DNA of 64,000 bases, from the NCBI GenBank assembly GCA_947501805.1, contig CANMXJ010000004.1, positions 186,001-250,000 of the forward strand, written 5' to 3'. Made by a program: the position numbers and the translations under genes. Source of the stretch: an uncultured Sulfitobacter sp. GTDB lineage: Bacteria; Pseudomonadota; Alphaproteobacteria; Rhodobacterales; Rhodobacteraceae. The notes under the pieces were generated by a model that worked only from the letters and a program-made list of their open reading frames with translations, was not told where the DNA came from and made no database searches. Positions 40,218-51,100 of this stretch are shown here, in pieces (position 1 is the first letter of the stretch; each line of letters starts with the position of its first letter).

Positions 40218-42641
40218 TCAGGCGCGCAACCGCTCCCCTTTGGGGTCAAACGGCGGTTCATCGAGGATGGTAGCGCGGTGCGCTACGCCTAAAACCATGA
40301 CGTCGACAACGTCGCCAGCCACTGCATTTTTCACAAATCCCAACGCCAGCGATTGTCCAACCGAGTACCCATAGGCCCCCGAGGTCACACGGCCAATTCC
40401 GACACCTTCTTTGAATATTGGCTCTCCTCCCGTAGCATCTGCATTGGACGCATCGGTCTGGGCACCATCCAAGGCCAAGACGACCAACTGCTCTCGTGGC
40501 TCTTTTGCCATTGTCGCAGTAACCGCGTCCTTGTTCAGGAACTCTTTCTCCATCTTGCACAGACGTTCCAGCCCGACCTCTTGGGGCCAGTATTCGGGGC
40601 TGTATTCGCGGCCCCAAGATCCATAGCCTTTTTCGACCCGCAGGGACATCAACGCTCTTGATCCCACCGGTCCGGCACCCAGATCAGCGCCCTCAGCGAT
40701 TAGTGCCTCAAATAGCCTTGCCTGATCTGACTTGTCACAATGCAGTTCCCACCCCAGATCGCCTGTAAAGCTGACCCGCAGCGCCAGACAACGTACGCCT
40801 GCCAGCTCGATCCAATTGGAGCGCATGAAGGGAAAATCAACTGTGGCAAGCGACGTGTTCGTCATCCGCTGCAATAGATCGCGCGCCTTTGGTCCCGCCA
40901 CGTTGAACCCGCACATTGCTTCTGTCTGGCTTTCAAATGTCGTTCCTTTGGGCAGCGGCACCTCCTTAAAGAACCGCTGATGATAGCGTTCCGCCATGCC
41001 TGACCCGATGATCCAGAATTCATCGCCCCCCATGCGCGTTACGGTGAAATCCCCCGCAATCCCGCCGCGCACTCCGATCAGAGGCGTCAAACAAGATCGT
41101 CCTACCGATTTGGGTATGTTGTTGGCAAAGAGCGCATTCAGCCAGTCTTCGGCCCCCGCGCCCCTACAGCGGTATTTCGCAAAATTCGAGATGTCGATGA
41201 TGCCTGCATGTTCGCGCAGCATCCGACATTCTTTTCCGACCTGCTCCCACCAGCCTTGCCGCGTGAACCCTTCGGTCACGTCTTCTGAGCCAACAGGCTG
41301 GCCATAATACAGAGGATGCTCCCAACCATAGTTCAACCCGAATACCGCTCCCAAATCGCGCTGCGCGGCGTAGGCGGGCCGCTTGCGCATCGGCCTGCCT
41401 GCGCTGCGTTCCTCATTGGGGAAATGTATTTTGAAGCGGTTGGCATATTGATCGCCAACCTTCGCTTTGGTGAACGCCGCATCGGCCCAATCGCCAAAGC
41501 GCGCGACGTCCCATGCGAACATGTCATAGCGGCTCTCTCCTGTTACAATCCAATCCGCCGCAAGCAGCCCCATGCCGCCCGATTGCGAGAACCCGGGAAT
41601 AATCCCGTTACAACAGAAGTAGTTAGATAATTCCGGTAGTGGCCCGAACAAAACGTTGCTGTCCGGGGACCAAATCATCGGCCCGTTGATCACCCGCTTG
41701 ATCCCAGCCGCGCCAACGGCCGGCACACGATCAATCGCGCGCATCATATTGTCCTCGATCCGTTCCAGATCATCCGCGAAGAGCTCGTGTCCGAATCCCT
41801 GCGGCGTCCCATTCTCCGCCCAGAATTTCAGGTTCTTCTCATAGGCACCAACCAGCAACCCCTTGCCCTCTTGGCGCAGATAATACTCCCCGTCGCGGTC
41901 TGCCACGGACGGCAACCGCCGATCCAGCCCCTCAATCTCGGCGATCGTTTCGGTTACAAAATACTGGTGCTCCGTCGGTTGCAGCGGCAGTTTCACCCCC
42001 GCCAAAGCCGCCACTTCGCGTCCCCACAAGCCAGCCGCATTCACAATCCACTGAGTTGCAATATCGCCCTTATCGGTCCGCACAATCCATGTGCCATCCG
42101 CCTGCTGCTCCGTCCCCGTGACCGGACAGAATCGGATAATCTCCGCCCCGTTTTGCCGCGCGCCCGCCGCATAGGCGTTGGTTACACCGGACGGGTCCAC
42201 GTTGCCGCCGTTCTCCTCGAACATGATGCAGCGGATGCCGTCATAGTTCACCAGCGGGTGCAGTACCTCCGCCTCCTCCCGCGAGACCTCTCGAAACGGC
42301 ATGTCGTAATATTTCGCCTTGGCCGCTTGCAGGCGCAACTGATGCTCCCGCGCCTCCGTCTGTGCGAGATACAGGCTACCGGGTTGGAACACCCCGCAAG
42401 ACTGTCCTGTTTCGGCCTCCAGCGCGTTATACAAATCCATCGTATAGTTCTGAATACGCGTGATATTATTGTTGTCATGCAGTCCGTGAATGTTCGCTGC
42501 CGCATGCCACGTCGACCCGCTGGTCAGCTCGGAGCGTTCCAGCAACACCACATCAGTCCACCCCAGCTTTGTCAGATGATACAGGATCGAGCAGCCGATC
42601 ACGCCACCTCCGATCACAACAGCTTGGGCATGGGTGCGCAT
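40218..42641 (-). CDS. Dimethylglycine/sarcosine dehydrogenase-type FAD and GcvT-domain protein (1)
   Basis: An 807-residue protein: an FAD-binding oxidoreductase (DAO) domain with GGGVIGCSILYHLTK at residues 11-25 and His46 in STWHAA, the position of covalent FAD attachment in dimethylglycine dehydrogenase; then a FAO_M linker; then a GcvT-like aminomethyltransferase domain from about residue 430 with SFTGDLGWELH. Such enzymes demethylate dimethylglycine or sarcosine and hand the one-carbon unit to tetrahydrofolate. Substrate is not settled by sequence. It is divergent from a paralogue of almost the same length, with a 153-base shared promoter region. Confidence 0.9.
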   Translation of the reverse strand: MRTHAQAVVIGGGVIGCSILYHLTKLGWTDVVLLERSELTSGSTWHAAANIHGLHDNNNITRIQNYTMDLYNALEAETGQSCGVFQPGSLYLAQTEAREHQLRLQAAKAKYYDMPFREVSREEAEVLHPLVNYDGIRCIMFEENGGNVDPSGVTNAYAAGARQNGAEIIRFCPVTGTEQQADGTWIVRTDKGDIATQWIVNAAGLWGREVAALAGVKLPLQPTEHQYFVTETIAEIEGLDRRLPSVADRDGEYYLRQEGKGLLVGAYEKNLKFWAENGTPQGFGHELFADDLERIEDNMMRAIDRVPAVGAAGIKRVINGPMIWSPDSNVLFGPLPELSNYFCCNGIIPGFSQSGGMGLLAADWIVTGESRYDMFAWDVARFGDWADAAFTKAKVGDQYANRFKIHFPNEERSAGRPMRKRPAYAAQRDLGAVFGLNYGWEHPLYYGQPVGSEDVTEGFTRQGWWEQVGKECRMLREHAGIIDISNFAKYRCRGAGAEDWLNALFANNIPKSVGRSCLTPLIGVRGGIAGDFTVTRMGGDEFWIIGSGMAERYHQRFFKEVPLPKGTTFESQTEAMCGFNVAGPKARDLLQRMTNTSLATVDFPFMRSNWIELAGVRCLALRVSFTGDLGWELHCDKSDQARLFEALIAEGADLGAGPVGSRALMSLRVEKGYGSWGREYSPEYWPQEVGLERLCKMEKEFLNKDAVTATMAKEPREQLVVLALDGAQTDASNADATGGEPIFKEGVGIGRVTSGAYGYSVGQSLALGFVKNAVAGDVVDVMVLGVAHRATILDEPPFDPKGERLRA

Positions 42642-42794
42642 GGGCGTGGTCCTGACATTGCATTTTGGTTACGGGTCAATCTGCCCCCCACCAAATGCCT
42701 CCGATTGCCGGTTCACGACATTTATCGTCGGAAAATCACATGCCCGTTAATTGATCCGCTTTCACGATCAGGCCAAGCAGTCTGGAGCCCCACC

Positions 42795-45212
42795 ATGCAA
42801 ACATCCACCCGCGTTCTTATCATTGGCGGCGGCGTCGTCGGCGCTTCGGTATTGTACCACCTAACCAAGCTGGGCTGGCGTGATGTGATGTTGCTTGAGC
42901 GATCGGAGTTAACGTCAGGCTCTACATGGCATGCGGCCGGCGGGTTTCATACGTTAAATGGTGATACGAATATGGCCGCACTACAGGGCTATACCATTCG
43001 TTTGTATAAAGAACTGGAGGAAATCACCGGCATGTCCTGTGGCCTCCACCACGTTGGTGGCGTGACCCTCGCGGATAACCAAGACCGCTTTGATATGCTG
43101 CTGGCCGAACGGGCCAAACACCGGTTTATGGGCCTCGATACCGAAATTGTCAGCCCCGAAGAGATCAAGAAAATCGCGCCCGTCACCAACATCGACGGGA
43201 TCATCGGTGGGCTGTATGATCCGCTTGATGGTCATCTCGACCCTTCGGGCACTACGCATGCCTATGCCCGTGCAGCCAGGATGGGTGGTGCGACGATTGA
43301 AACGCATTGCATGGTACAGGAAACCAACCAGCGCCCTGATGGCACATGGGATGTCGTCACCGGCAAAGGTACGATCCACGCCGAGCATATCGTTAACGCT
43401 GGCGGTCTTTGGGCGCGGGAAGTTGGCGCGATGGCGGGTGTTTATTTCCCTCTGCACCCGATGGAGCATCAGTATATCGTTACCGAAGACGTGCCGATGA
43501 TTGTCGAGATGATGGCGGATGGCCATGAACATCCGCATGTGATGGACCCAGCGGGGGAATCGTATCTGCGCCAGGAAGGCAAAGGGCTATGTATCGGATT
43601 TTATGAACAAACCTGCCGCCCTTGGGCCGTTGACGGCACGCCTTGGTCATTCGGGCAAGACCTGTTGCAAGATGATTTTGATAAGATCGAGGATTCCATC
43701 GCCTTTGCCTACAAACGCTTCCCCGATCTGGAACGCGCGGGCGTGAAAAACGTGATCCACGGCCCCTTTACATTTGCCCCCGATGGCAATCCGTTGGTCG
43801 GTCCTGTTCCGGGCATGCGCAATTACTGGTCTGCTTGCGGCGTCATGGCGGGGTTTTCTCAAGGTGGCGGGGTTGGCCTGACACTGGCACAATGGATGAT
43901 CGAAGGGGAACCTGAACGCGATGTGATGGCAATGGATGTAGCGCGGTTCGGCGACTGGATCACGCCGGGCTACACCTTGCCCAAGGTCATCGAGAACTAC
44001 CAGAAACGGTTTTCCGTCGCTTATCCCAACGAGGAATTGCCAGCCGCGCGTCCCCATCGCACCACTCCTATGTATGATATTTTTTCAGGTATGGGTGCGG
44101 TTTGGGGTCAGCAATTCGGCTTGGAGGTGCCAAATTACTTTGCCCAAGGCGGCGAACCCGCGTTTGAGACTCCATCCTTTCGCCGCTCTGATGCTTTTGG
44201 CGCCACTGCCCGCGAAGTGATGGGCGTGCGCAATGGTGTCGGCATCAACGAAGTTCAGAACTTTGGCAAATTTCTGGTAACGGGTTCCAAGGCCCGGACA
44301 TGGCTGGACCGGATCATGGCCGGACGGGTACCCCAACCCGGGCGTCTTTCCCTGAGCCCGATGTTGTCCGAAAAAGGCAAGTTGATTGGCGATTTCACCA
44401 TTTCTTGCTTGAGCGAAAATCTGTTTCAGCTCACCTCTTCCTATGGATCGCAATCCTATCATTACAGATGGTTTATCAATCACTTGGAAACGGGTATTGA
44501 TGTAGATAACATTTCTGACCGTCGCACCGGTTTCCAGATTGCAGGGCCAAGGTCACGTGAGCTCCTGCAGGCCTGCACCCGCACGGACGTTGCAAATATG
44601 AAATTCCTCGACGTGTGGGACATGACCGTGGGTCAGGTCAACTGCATCGTGCAAAGGGTCAGCTACACCGGCGATTTGGGGTTCGAGATGTATTGTGATC
44701 CGATGGACCAGCGTAACTTGTGGCATGCACTGTGGGGCGCGGGCCAAGAGTACGATATTGTCCCGTTTGGCATGCGCGCGATGATGTCTTTGCGGCTTGA
44801 TAAATTCTTTGGCTCGTGGATGGCTGAGTTTTCACCGGATTATACGGCAGCTGAAACAGGATTGGACCGCTTCATCAGTTTCAAAAAGAACTGTGATTTT
44901 ATCGGCCGCAAAGTGGCCGAAGGGGAGCGTGCAACGCCGCCTGCCCGGCAGCTCATGAGTTTCGAAGTCGACGCAGATAATGCTGATGTGCAGGGGTACG
45001 AGCCGATCTGGCTTGACGGTGGCGTGGTCGGTTTCTGTACTTCGGGCGGTTTTTCACATTTCGCGGGGAAATCAATTGCGATGGGGTTTGTGCCACGCGA
45101 ACGGGCCGTCTCCGGTTTGAACGTACAGATCGAAATTCTCGGAAAAATGCGAGATGCGACGTTGATCACTACGCCATTGTTTGATCCTGATGGATCGCGC
45201 ATGCGGGGGTGA
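42795..45212 (+). CDS. Dimethylglycine/sarcosine dehydrogenase-type FAD and GcvT-domain protein (2)
   Basis: An 805-residue paralogue of the divergent gene, starting at the ATG at 42795 behind GGAG. It has the same order: GGGVVGASVLYHLTK, His46 in STWHAAGG, the FAO_M linker, and the C-terminal GcvT domain with SYTGDLGFEMY. Differences along the DAO substrate half (GGFHTLNGDTNMAALQ against NIHGLHDNNNITRIQ) suggest distinct substrates. The upstream frame stays open for 336 codons through the antisense of the other gene, but this is not coding. A MobA-like gene follows 41 bases later. Confidence 0.9.
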   Translation: MQTSTRVLIIGGGVVGASVLYHLTKLGWRDVMLLERSELTSGSTWHAAGGFHTLNGDTNMAALQGYTIRLYKELEEITGMSCGLHHVGGVTLADNQDRFDMLLAERAKHRFMGLDTEIVSPEEIKKIAPVTNIDGIIGGLYDPLDGHLDPSGTTHAYARAARMGGATIETHCMVQETNQRPDGTWDVVTGKGTIHAEHIVNAGGLWAREVGAMAGVYFPLHPMEHQYIVTEDVPMIVEMMADGHEHPHVMDPAGESYLRQEGKGLCIGFYEQTCRPWAVDGTPWSFGQDLLQDDFDKIEDSIAFAYKRFPDLERAGVKNVIHGPFTFAPDGNPLVGPVPGMRNYWSACGVMAGFSQGGGVGLTLAQWMIEGEPERDVMAMDVARFGDWITPGYTLPKVIENYQKRFSVAYPNEELPAARPHRTTPMYDIFSGMGAVWGQQFGLEVPNYFAQGGEPAFETPSFRRSDAFGATAREVMGVRNGVGINEVQNFGKFLVTGSKARTWLDRIMAGRVPQPGRLSLSPMLSEKGKLIGDFTISCLSENLFQLTSSYGSQSYHYRWFINHLETGIDVDNISDRRTGFQIAGPRSRELLQACTRTDVANMKFLDVWDMTVGQVNCIVQRVSYTGDLGFEMYCDPMDQRNLWHALWGAGQEYDIVPFGMRAMMSLRLDKFFGSWMAEFSPDYTAAETGLDRFISFKKNCDFIGRKVAEGERATPPARQLMSFEVDADNADVQGYEPIWLDGGVVGFCTSGGFSHFAGKSIAMGFVPRERAVSGLNVQIEILGKMRDATLITTPLFDPDGSRMRG

Positions 45213-45253
45213 AATGCGTTTCATCACATTGCATCAGGCAATAGGATGAAGAA

Positions 45254-45865
45254 ATGTCCAAGCCTGATTTGCCCATCATCATCCTTGCCGCTGGCGCATC
45301 CAGCCGCATGCAGGGGCGTGATAAATTGATGGAAATCGTCGACAATGTTCCGCTTTTGCGCCTTCAGGCCCTTAAGGCGCTGGATGCCACGGAAGGTCCG
45401 GTTTTGGTTGCTCTACCGCCCTCGCCGCACCCACGGTATGACGCCCTTGGGGGATTAAGGGTTGAAACAATCCCTGTGCCGGATGCTGATGCGGGTATGA
45501 ACGCCAGTCTGCGGACAGCGTTTGCCGCACTGCCAGACGGTACCACCCATGCAATGTTACTCCTCGCCGATCTGCCGGATGTGACCTCAGATGATTTGCG
45601 TATGGTGGCTGAAGCTGTTGATTTGAAAGCAGATTTTTTGATCTGGCGCGGATCAACAGAGGCGGGAAAACACGGGCATCCGATTGTATTCAAAGCTGAT
45701 CTGTTTTCGGCCTTCGCTTCCCTAAAGGGCGATGGCGGCGGTCACGAAGTGGTTGCACTTGCAAAAGGCCGCATCAAACCGATACGCCTGCAAGGCGACA
45801 GAGCGCGACATGATCTGGACACACCAGAAGACTGGCAAATCTGGCGTGCAGGGAAAAAGCGCTAA
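45254..45865 (+). CDS. MobA-like nucleotidyltransferase (NTP transferase)
   Basis: A 203-residue protein with the N-terminal nucleotide-binding signature ILAAGASSRMQGRDKLM and the metal site segment LLLADLPDVT near residue 115, matching the MobA/MocA-like NTP transferase family. Members attach CMP or GMP to molybdopterin or act in related cofactor steps. MocA (cytidylyl) type is the closest guess. No molybdoenzyme is nearby in the window. It follows the FAD/GcvT gene on the same strand and may be cotranscribed. Convergent with the RTX gene, 22 bases away. Confidence 0.8.
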   Translation: MSKPDLPIIILAAGASSRMQGRDKLMEIVDNVPLLRLQALKALDATEGPVLVALPPSPHPRYDALGGLRVETIPVPDADAGMNASLRTAFAALPDGTTHAMLLLADLPDVTSDDLRMVAEAVDLKADFLIWRGSTEAGKHGHPIVFKADLFSAFASLKGDGGGHEVVALAKGRIKPIRLQGDRARHDLDTPEDWQIWRAGKKR

Positions 45866-45887
45866 GGAAGAAAAACAGATCTTTGCG

Positions 45888-47762
45888 CTAGTTCTTCTTT
45901 TCCAGCATCAAAAGATGTGCCTCGTGTGCTTTCAACAGCCGCCTTGCGGCATCGAAATTGCGCAAGCCGCGTACATCAATCAACTCAGGGAAGAGGTCAA
46001 GAATTTCCTGGCGTTGATCACTCTTGATGCCTGCCATGGCTTGCTGGCCGGGCAAAAAACTCTCGGCCCACGTGCCATCGGCCAACACAACCTCATGCGC
46101 GTCGAACATCAGGTGGATGTAGCTTACCTTGCTCACCGGTGCGGCCTCAACTCCGTCAAGACTGATCAGATGTTTTGCCGCAACCAGAACCTCGCTTTCG
46201 CCAAACATCATTTCTGCAATCTCTGACGTGATCAGCATCCGGTGGTTGGGGCTGACCATCATATCGCGCTGCGGCGTACCGTCTCCCAAGGCTCCGGCAC
46301 GGATCAGAATAGGGAAATACTGCTGCATTTTTCCCAATTCGTGCCGGTTAAGGTTACGCCGTCCGATCCAGCGCAACTCCTGCGGACCGTTGTCACGGGT
46401 GAACACCTTGTCCCCGACCTTGAGTTGCTGCACCGGCTTTTCACCTCGCTTTGTCGCGATCATCGTGCCGGGTGTGAAGCAAATGATGACTTCTTCGATT
46501 TCAGCGTAATTTGTGCTGCCAACAACGTTTCCCGCGCCGTCAAGAAATTCGATGCGACCCTCTTCGGGTGCGCCACGGATCAAACGGTAGGTATTGCGGT
46601 CAATGCCCGTCAGATCGATGCGGTCGATGTCGCTGTCATCGGGGTCTTCTCCACCCAAAATCTGGTGACTGCCCTGTCCATCAAAAAGGAACAGATCGCT
46701 GTTCAGCCCGCCCTCTGCGCGGTCGTTGCCCTCTCCGGAGATAATCGTATCCTCGCCGTCACCCGCGAAAATGCTGTCATCGCCGTCGCCACCGTTGATG
46801 CTGTCGTTTCCTGCACCGCCAACAATGCTGTCCTGATCGTCACCACCTAGCAGCGTATCATCGCCCTCGCCGCCCTCAAGCGTATCATTGCCGCTTTCAC
46901 CAATCAGGACGTCATTGCCACCCTGACCAAAAATCTCGTCCTGCCCTGAACCGCCGGTGATGGTGTCATCCCCCGCTTCGATCGGCACAACAACGCCGTC
47001 GTCAATCAAATCGCCCGACAGGGTGAAACCGGAGCGTGTTGAACGCGTTTCGAGGGTGAATTCGATGAATTCACGGTTTTCAAACTCGGCGGAGAACCAC
47101 GCGTCCTGATCCGAGGGGCTGTTCTGTTCGGTGCCAGCCGCGTTGATCGTGCCACCTGCTGTGGAGATATTCAGTGAGGTATCCGCAGAAGTGCCAAAGG
47201 CGGTGAAACTGCCGGAATCGATTGTCACGGATTCCTGATTGCCGGGGCTGTTGCGGTCCAGATCGTTGAACGTACCAGTGGAATTCAGCGCAACAGGATC
47301 GCCTGTGACAGGGTCAAAAAACTCGAGCCGGAATGTTGCAGTTTCGCCTGCAAATTGGGCGCGGCTGTTGGTGTTCATCAGGATTTCGAAGCCTGTACCA
47401 CCGGTCAGGTCAATGCGCATGTTGTCGTTGGAGGTACTGACCAGCACCAGACGGCCGTCAATCCGCGTACCGTCTTCCAATTGGGCCACGTTGCGGTAAA
47501 CGACACTGTCGCCGGCATCAGCGGTGCTGCCGGTGTTTTCGGCGCGGTTGGCATAATCCAGCGTGATCGGCGTTGCATCCAGTCCCGGTGCCGTTCCAAC
47601 ACCGGCGTCCCCGAACAGCGTGTCATCACCGCTGCCACCGTCAATCAGATCATCCGCACCCTCGCCCGAGACAAGATCCTGTCCGGCACCTGCGCTGATC
47701 TGGTCGTCTTCGGCGGTGCCTTGCAAGGTATCGTTGTTGGATGTCCCGTTGATAATCGCCAT
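45888..47762 (-). CDS. RTX protein with C-terminal Hint domain (624 residues)
   Basis: Three blocks are visible. Residues ~5-55 and ~275-365 hold RTX-type nonapeptides (GGxGxDxxx, for example [10 protein letters not shown]). Between them is an unassigned beta-rich block (~60-270) without cysteine. The last ~197 residues form a Hint domain starting at Cys428 ([10 protein letters not shown]), with [11 protein letters not shown] and the late-motif SPNHRMLI. A conserved tail [11 protein letters not shown] follows. Hint domains of inteins and hedgehogs self-cleave before this Cys; autoprocessing here is inferred. There is no classical signal peptide, so type I secretion is likely, though no exporter lies in the window. 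Confidence 0.88.
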   Translation of the reverse strand: MAIINGTSNNDTLQGTAEDDQISAGAGQDLVSGEGADDLIDGGSGDDTLFGDAGVGTAPGLDATPITLDYANRAENTGSTADAGDSVVYRNVAQLEDGTRIDGRLVLVSTSNDNMRIDLTGGTGFEILMNTNSRAQFAGETATFRLEFFDPVTGDPVALNSTGTFNDLDRNSPGNQESVTIDSGSFTAFGTSADTSLNISTAGGTINAAGTEQNSPSDQDAWFSAEFENREFIEFTLETRSTRSGFTLSGDLIDDGVVVPIEAGDDTITGGSGQDEIFGQGGNDVLIGESGNDTLEGGEGDDTLLGGDDQDSIVGGAGNDSINGGDGDDSIFAGDGEDTIISGEGNDRAEGGLNSDLFLFDGQGSHQILGGEDPDDSDIDRIDLTGIDRNTYRLIRGAPEEGRIEFLDGAGNVVGSTNYAEIEEVIICFTPGTMIATKRGEKPVQQLKVGDKVFTRDNGPQELRWIGRRNLNRHELGKMQQYFPILIRAGALGDGTPQRDMMVSPNHRMLITSEIAEMMFGESEVLVAAKHLISLDGVEAAPVSKVSYIHLMFDAHEVVLADGTWAESFLPGQQAMAGIKSDQRQEILDLFPELIDVRGLRNFDAARRLLKAHEAHLLMLEKKN

Positions 47763-47980
47763 GGCAGCAGCCCCCTCGTTACAATGTCAACGCAGTATAG
47801 GCACATCCCCCCAAAGGATGAGCGTTAACTATAGCTTAAGCTATTTCTCGCTGAACCATAGGGGGAATTATGCCGCCATACGCGCAACTGCCAAGCCCTG
47901 TGCAACAAAGGGGTATTCTTCGCGGAAATTGTTTCCGTTCATCAAACAATGCCTGTTGAATGATGAAACAAAGAAAGAAA

Positions 47981-48002
47981 GCGAGGCGGTTTCCCGCCTC
48001 GC
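47981..48002 (-). terminator. Terminator of the giant Hint/RTX gene
   Basis: A perfect nine-base stem (GCGAGGCGG with CCGCCTCGC) and a TTTC loop. On the minus strand it is followed by TTTCTTTCTTTG. It lies 111 bases downstream of the giant gene stop and separates it from the 624-residue gene. Confidence 0.8.
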
Positions 48003-48060
48003 TTGGTTCGTCCGCTCACGACAGGTCATACTCCCCAAGCGAAACAGCTGCATATTTCTG

Positions 48061-48093
48061 GACGCGCAGAATAATCCGCGCGTCTGTTTTTCT
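48061..48093 (+). terminator. Plus-strand terminator-like hairpin, purpose unclear
   Basis: A seven-base stem (GACGCGC with GCGCGTC) and a ten-base loop is followed on the plus strand by TGTTTTT. No plus-strand gene ends here; it could limit antisense transcription into the giant gene. Confidence 0.4.
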
Positions 48094-48112
48094 GTGGAAA
48101 ACTGCCCGAAAC

Positions 48113-51100
48113 TTACTTGGTGATCAGTTTCGCTTCGTGCTTTTTCAGGGACCGGCGGGCAGATGCGTAGCCCTCGATGCCTTCTTGTGTGGCCAATTCC
48201 GGGAAGAGTTCCAGAATTTCCTGACGCTGTGCATTGCCGATACCGGCCAGTGACATGTCACCCGGCTGGAAGCTTTCGGTCCATGATCCATCAGATAGGA
48301 TCACCTCGTGCTGGTCGAACATGATGTGGATGTAGGTCGTCTGTGACACATCCACGATGTCCACCCCTTCCAGACCGGTCAGGTGTTTGGCCGCGACCAG
48401 AACCTCACGCTCTTCGAAGTAGAGCGCGGTTTTGTCGTTGGCCACCAGAACGCGGTGGTTGGGTGATACCATCATATCACGCTCGGGCAGATCGTTGCCC
48501 AGTGCGCCCTGACGGATCAGAACCGGCTTGAGGTGTGCGGCCTTTTCGAATTCGGCACCGGTCATATCGCGGGCACCGACCCAGCGGATTTCCTGAATTC
48601 CGTTGTCGCGTGTGATGACACGATCTCCAACTTGCAGCTCCTCCACCAGACGTTCGCCTTTCGGTGTCGCGATCTTGGTACCCGGTGTGAAACAAGGAAT
48701 GATCGTTTCGATTTCCTCGAACACCAACTGGCCCGCATCTTCACCATCTTCGTCGAAGTAGTTGACGATACCGTCTTCGCGATCATCGGACGTGTACGTG
48801 ATCTCAAGGCTGCCACCTTCAGGTGCGGACCCACGCAGATCCAGCGTGTCCATGTCAATGGGGCCGGAGCCACCGTCGACCACATCACCCGGCCCGACAT
48901 CCTCAAAGAGGTCTTGGCCCGCGCCACCTGTCATTGTGTCATTGCCGTCGCCACCGCGCATGGTGTCGTCGCCTTGAGCACCTTGCAGGCTGTCGTCGCC
49001 GTCACCACCTTCGAGCAAGTCGTCTTCGCCGCCACCGTCAAGGACATCGTCGCCAATGCCACCAATCAAGGTGTCGTCGTTCCGGTTGCCGCGCAGGGTG
49101 TCGTTGCCCTGACCACCGATGAGAGAGTCATCGCCCGTGCCACCCTCAATGGAGTCATCGTCGATTTCACCGTCAATGGTGTCGTTGCCCGAGCCACCCA
49201 GCAGGGTGTCATCATCGTCCGCACCAAAGATCAGATCGTCGCCAGCGCCGCCGTTGACCAGATCACGTCCGTTGTCGGGGTTGCGATCAGGCGAGAACGG
49301 GAAGTCGTCGCTTGGCTCATCGGTGATATTCACCAGATCAGGAATACGGTCGGGATCATTGCCGGCATAAATTGTGTCGTTGCCGAAGCCACCGTTGATG
49401 GTGTCGTTGCCTTCACCACCGACAATCCGGTCATCGCCATCGTTACCGTCAACAGTATCGTCGTCGATGCCTGCGTTGATCACATCATCGCCGTCTCCAC
49501 CAGAGATCGTGTCACGGTCATCGCCTGTGCTGATGGTGTCATCGCCGTCGCCACCATTGACAGAGTCGCGGTCGTTCTCGGGATCGGTATCGGGGTCATA
49601 ACCGAGGGGATCAGTGCCCGGAGCAAACGGATACCCCAGATCAGGTGCCAGATCACCGTTGCCGGTGTCGATCACGTCGTCACCATCGCCGCCGTCGACG
49701 GTATCATTCCCGTCTTCGCCAAAGATGCTGTCGTCGCCTTCGCCGCCTGTGACACTATCGTCACCTTCGCCGGCAAGGACAGTATCGTCACCCTCCCCTG
49801 CAAGGATAATATCATCATTGGGTTCCTGACCCGGAATGATCGCATCCTCGCCGTCAACCACATCGCCGTCCGGATCGCCGCGATAATCCACGTCAATCAG
49901 ATCGTCACCGTCGGTGCCTTCAACAATGCCGTCCCGCTCACCTGGCTCGACTGTGATGAGATGCTCTGCGGTATCGCGCAGGCCGCCTTCGTCCTCGATG
50001 GTGTACGTGATGATTGCGTCGCCGACAAAACCGTCAACCGGAGTAAAGGTCACAGTGCCGTCGCCGTTGTCAACCAGCGTACCTTGCTCTTCGGGCACGG
50101 TGGCTTCGATGACGGTCAGCGGATCGTCTTCCGGGTCCGTATCATTGGCCAGAAGATCAACCGTTACCGGTGTATTGTAGTCTGTTGTATCCGCATCATC
50201 GACCGCATCAGGTGCGTCGTTCACAGGATTCACCGTGACTGTGACCGTGCCCGGCACCTCTACGCCGGAAGGATCAGTCACGATATAGTCGATTGTGGTC
50301 TCACCATTGAAGTCAGGATCAGGAGTAAAGATCACCTCGCCCTCTGGTGTGAACGCGACCGTGCCATCGGGGCTTGTCGCCGCGATCAGCGTCAGTGGAT
50401 CGCCGTCCGGGTCGCTGTCGTTGTCTAAAACGTTCAGTGGGTCGGATGGTGTGTCCTCGTCTGTTTCCAACGTATCCGGTTCGGTGACAGGGGGATCGTT
50501 TTCTTCACCAACAGTGATCACGTGCTCGGCTGTGTCTTCACCACCCTGCCCATCAGAGATGGTATAGGTGATGGTGGCCGGGCCGTTGAAGTCAGGTGCT
50601 GGCGTGAAGGTGACAGTCCCATCGCCATTGTCGACAAGCGTACCTTGCTCTTCCGGCACGGTAGCTTCGATCACACGCAGATCGTCGCCGTCTACGTCTG
50701 TGTCATTGGCCAGCAGATCAACCGTGATTGGCGTGTCCTCATCAGTTTCATCGACATCATCAACCGCATCGGGTGCGTCGTTGATCGGTGTCACCGTAAC
50801 AACATGCTCGGCGGTGTCTTCCTCACCATCGGGGTCTTCGATTGTGTAGGTAATTGTGGCCTCACCAACAAAGTCAGGGGCTGGCGTAAAGGTTGCGGTA
50901 CCGTCGCCATTGTCGACAACAGTACCTTGCTCCGCCGGAACGGATACAGCTGTAACAGTCAGCGGATCGCCGTCCGGATCGCTGTCATTGTCGACCAGAT
51001 CAAGCACAACAGGTGTGTCTTCCTCGGTTGTCGCAACATCGTCGACCGCATCTGGTGCATCGTTCACGGGGTTGACGTTGACCCTGACCGTGCCTTCGTC

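Larger units (their letters stand above)
47763..48112. other. Gap between the two Hint/RTX genes
   Basis: 350 bases containing the terminator at 47981-48002 and a second hairpin at 48061-48093. A 24-codon frame on the minus strand (47868-47942, MNGNNFREEYPFVAQGLAVA) is present but has no ribosome binding site. Otherwise I see nothing gene-like. Confidence 0.6.

Noticed and set aside
41787..42794. Open frame extending the second FAD/GcvT gene upstream by 336 codons
   Set aside because: It runs antisense through the divergent paralogue. The conserved protein begins at the ATG at 42795 with its own ribosome binding site.
47868..47942. 24-codon minus-strand frame (MNGNNFREEYPFVAQGLAVA...)
   Set aside because: It lies after the giant gene's terminator, has no ribosome binding site, and is too short to judge without comparison.
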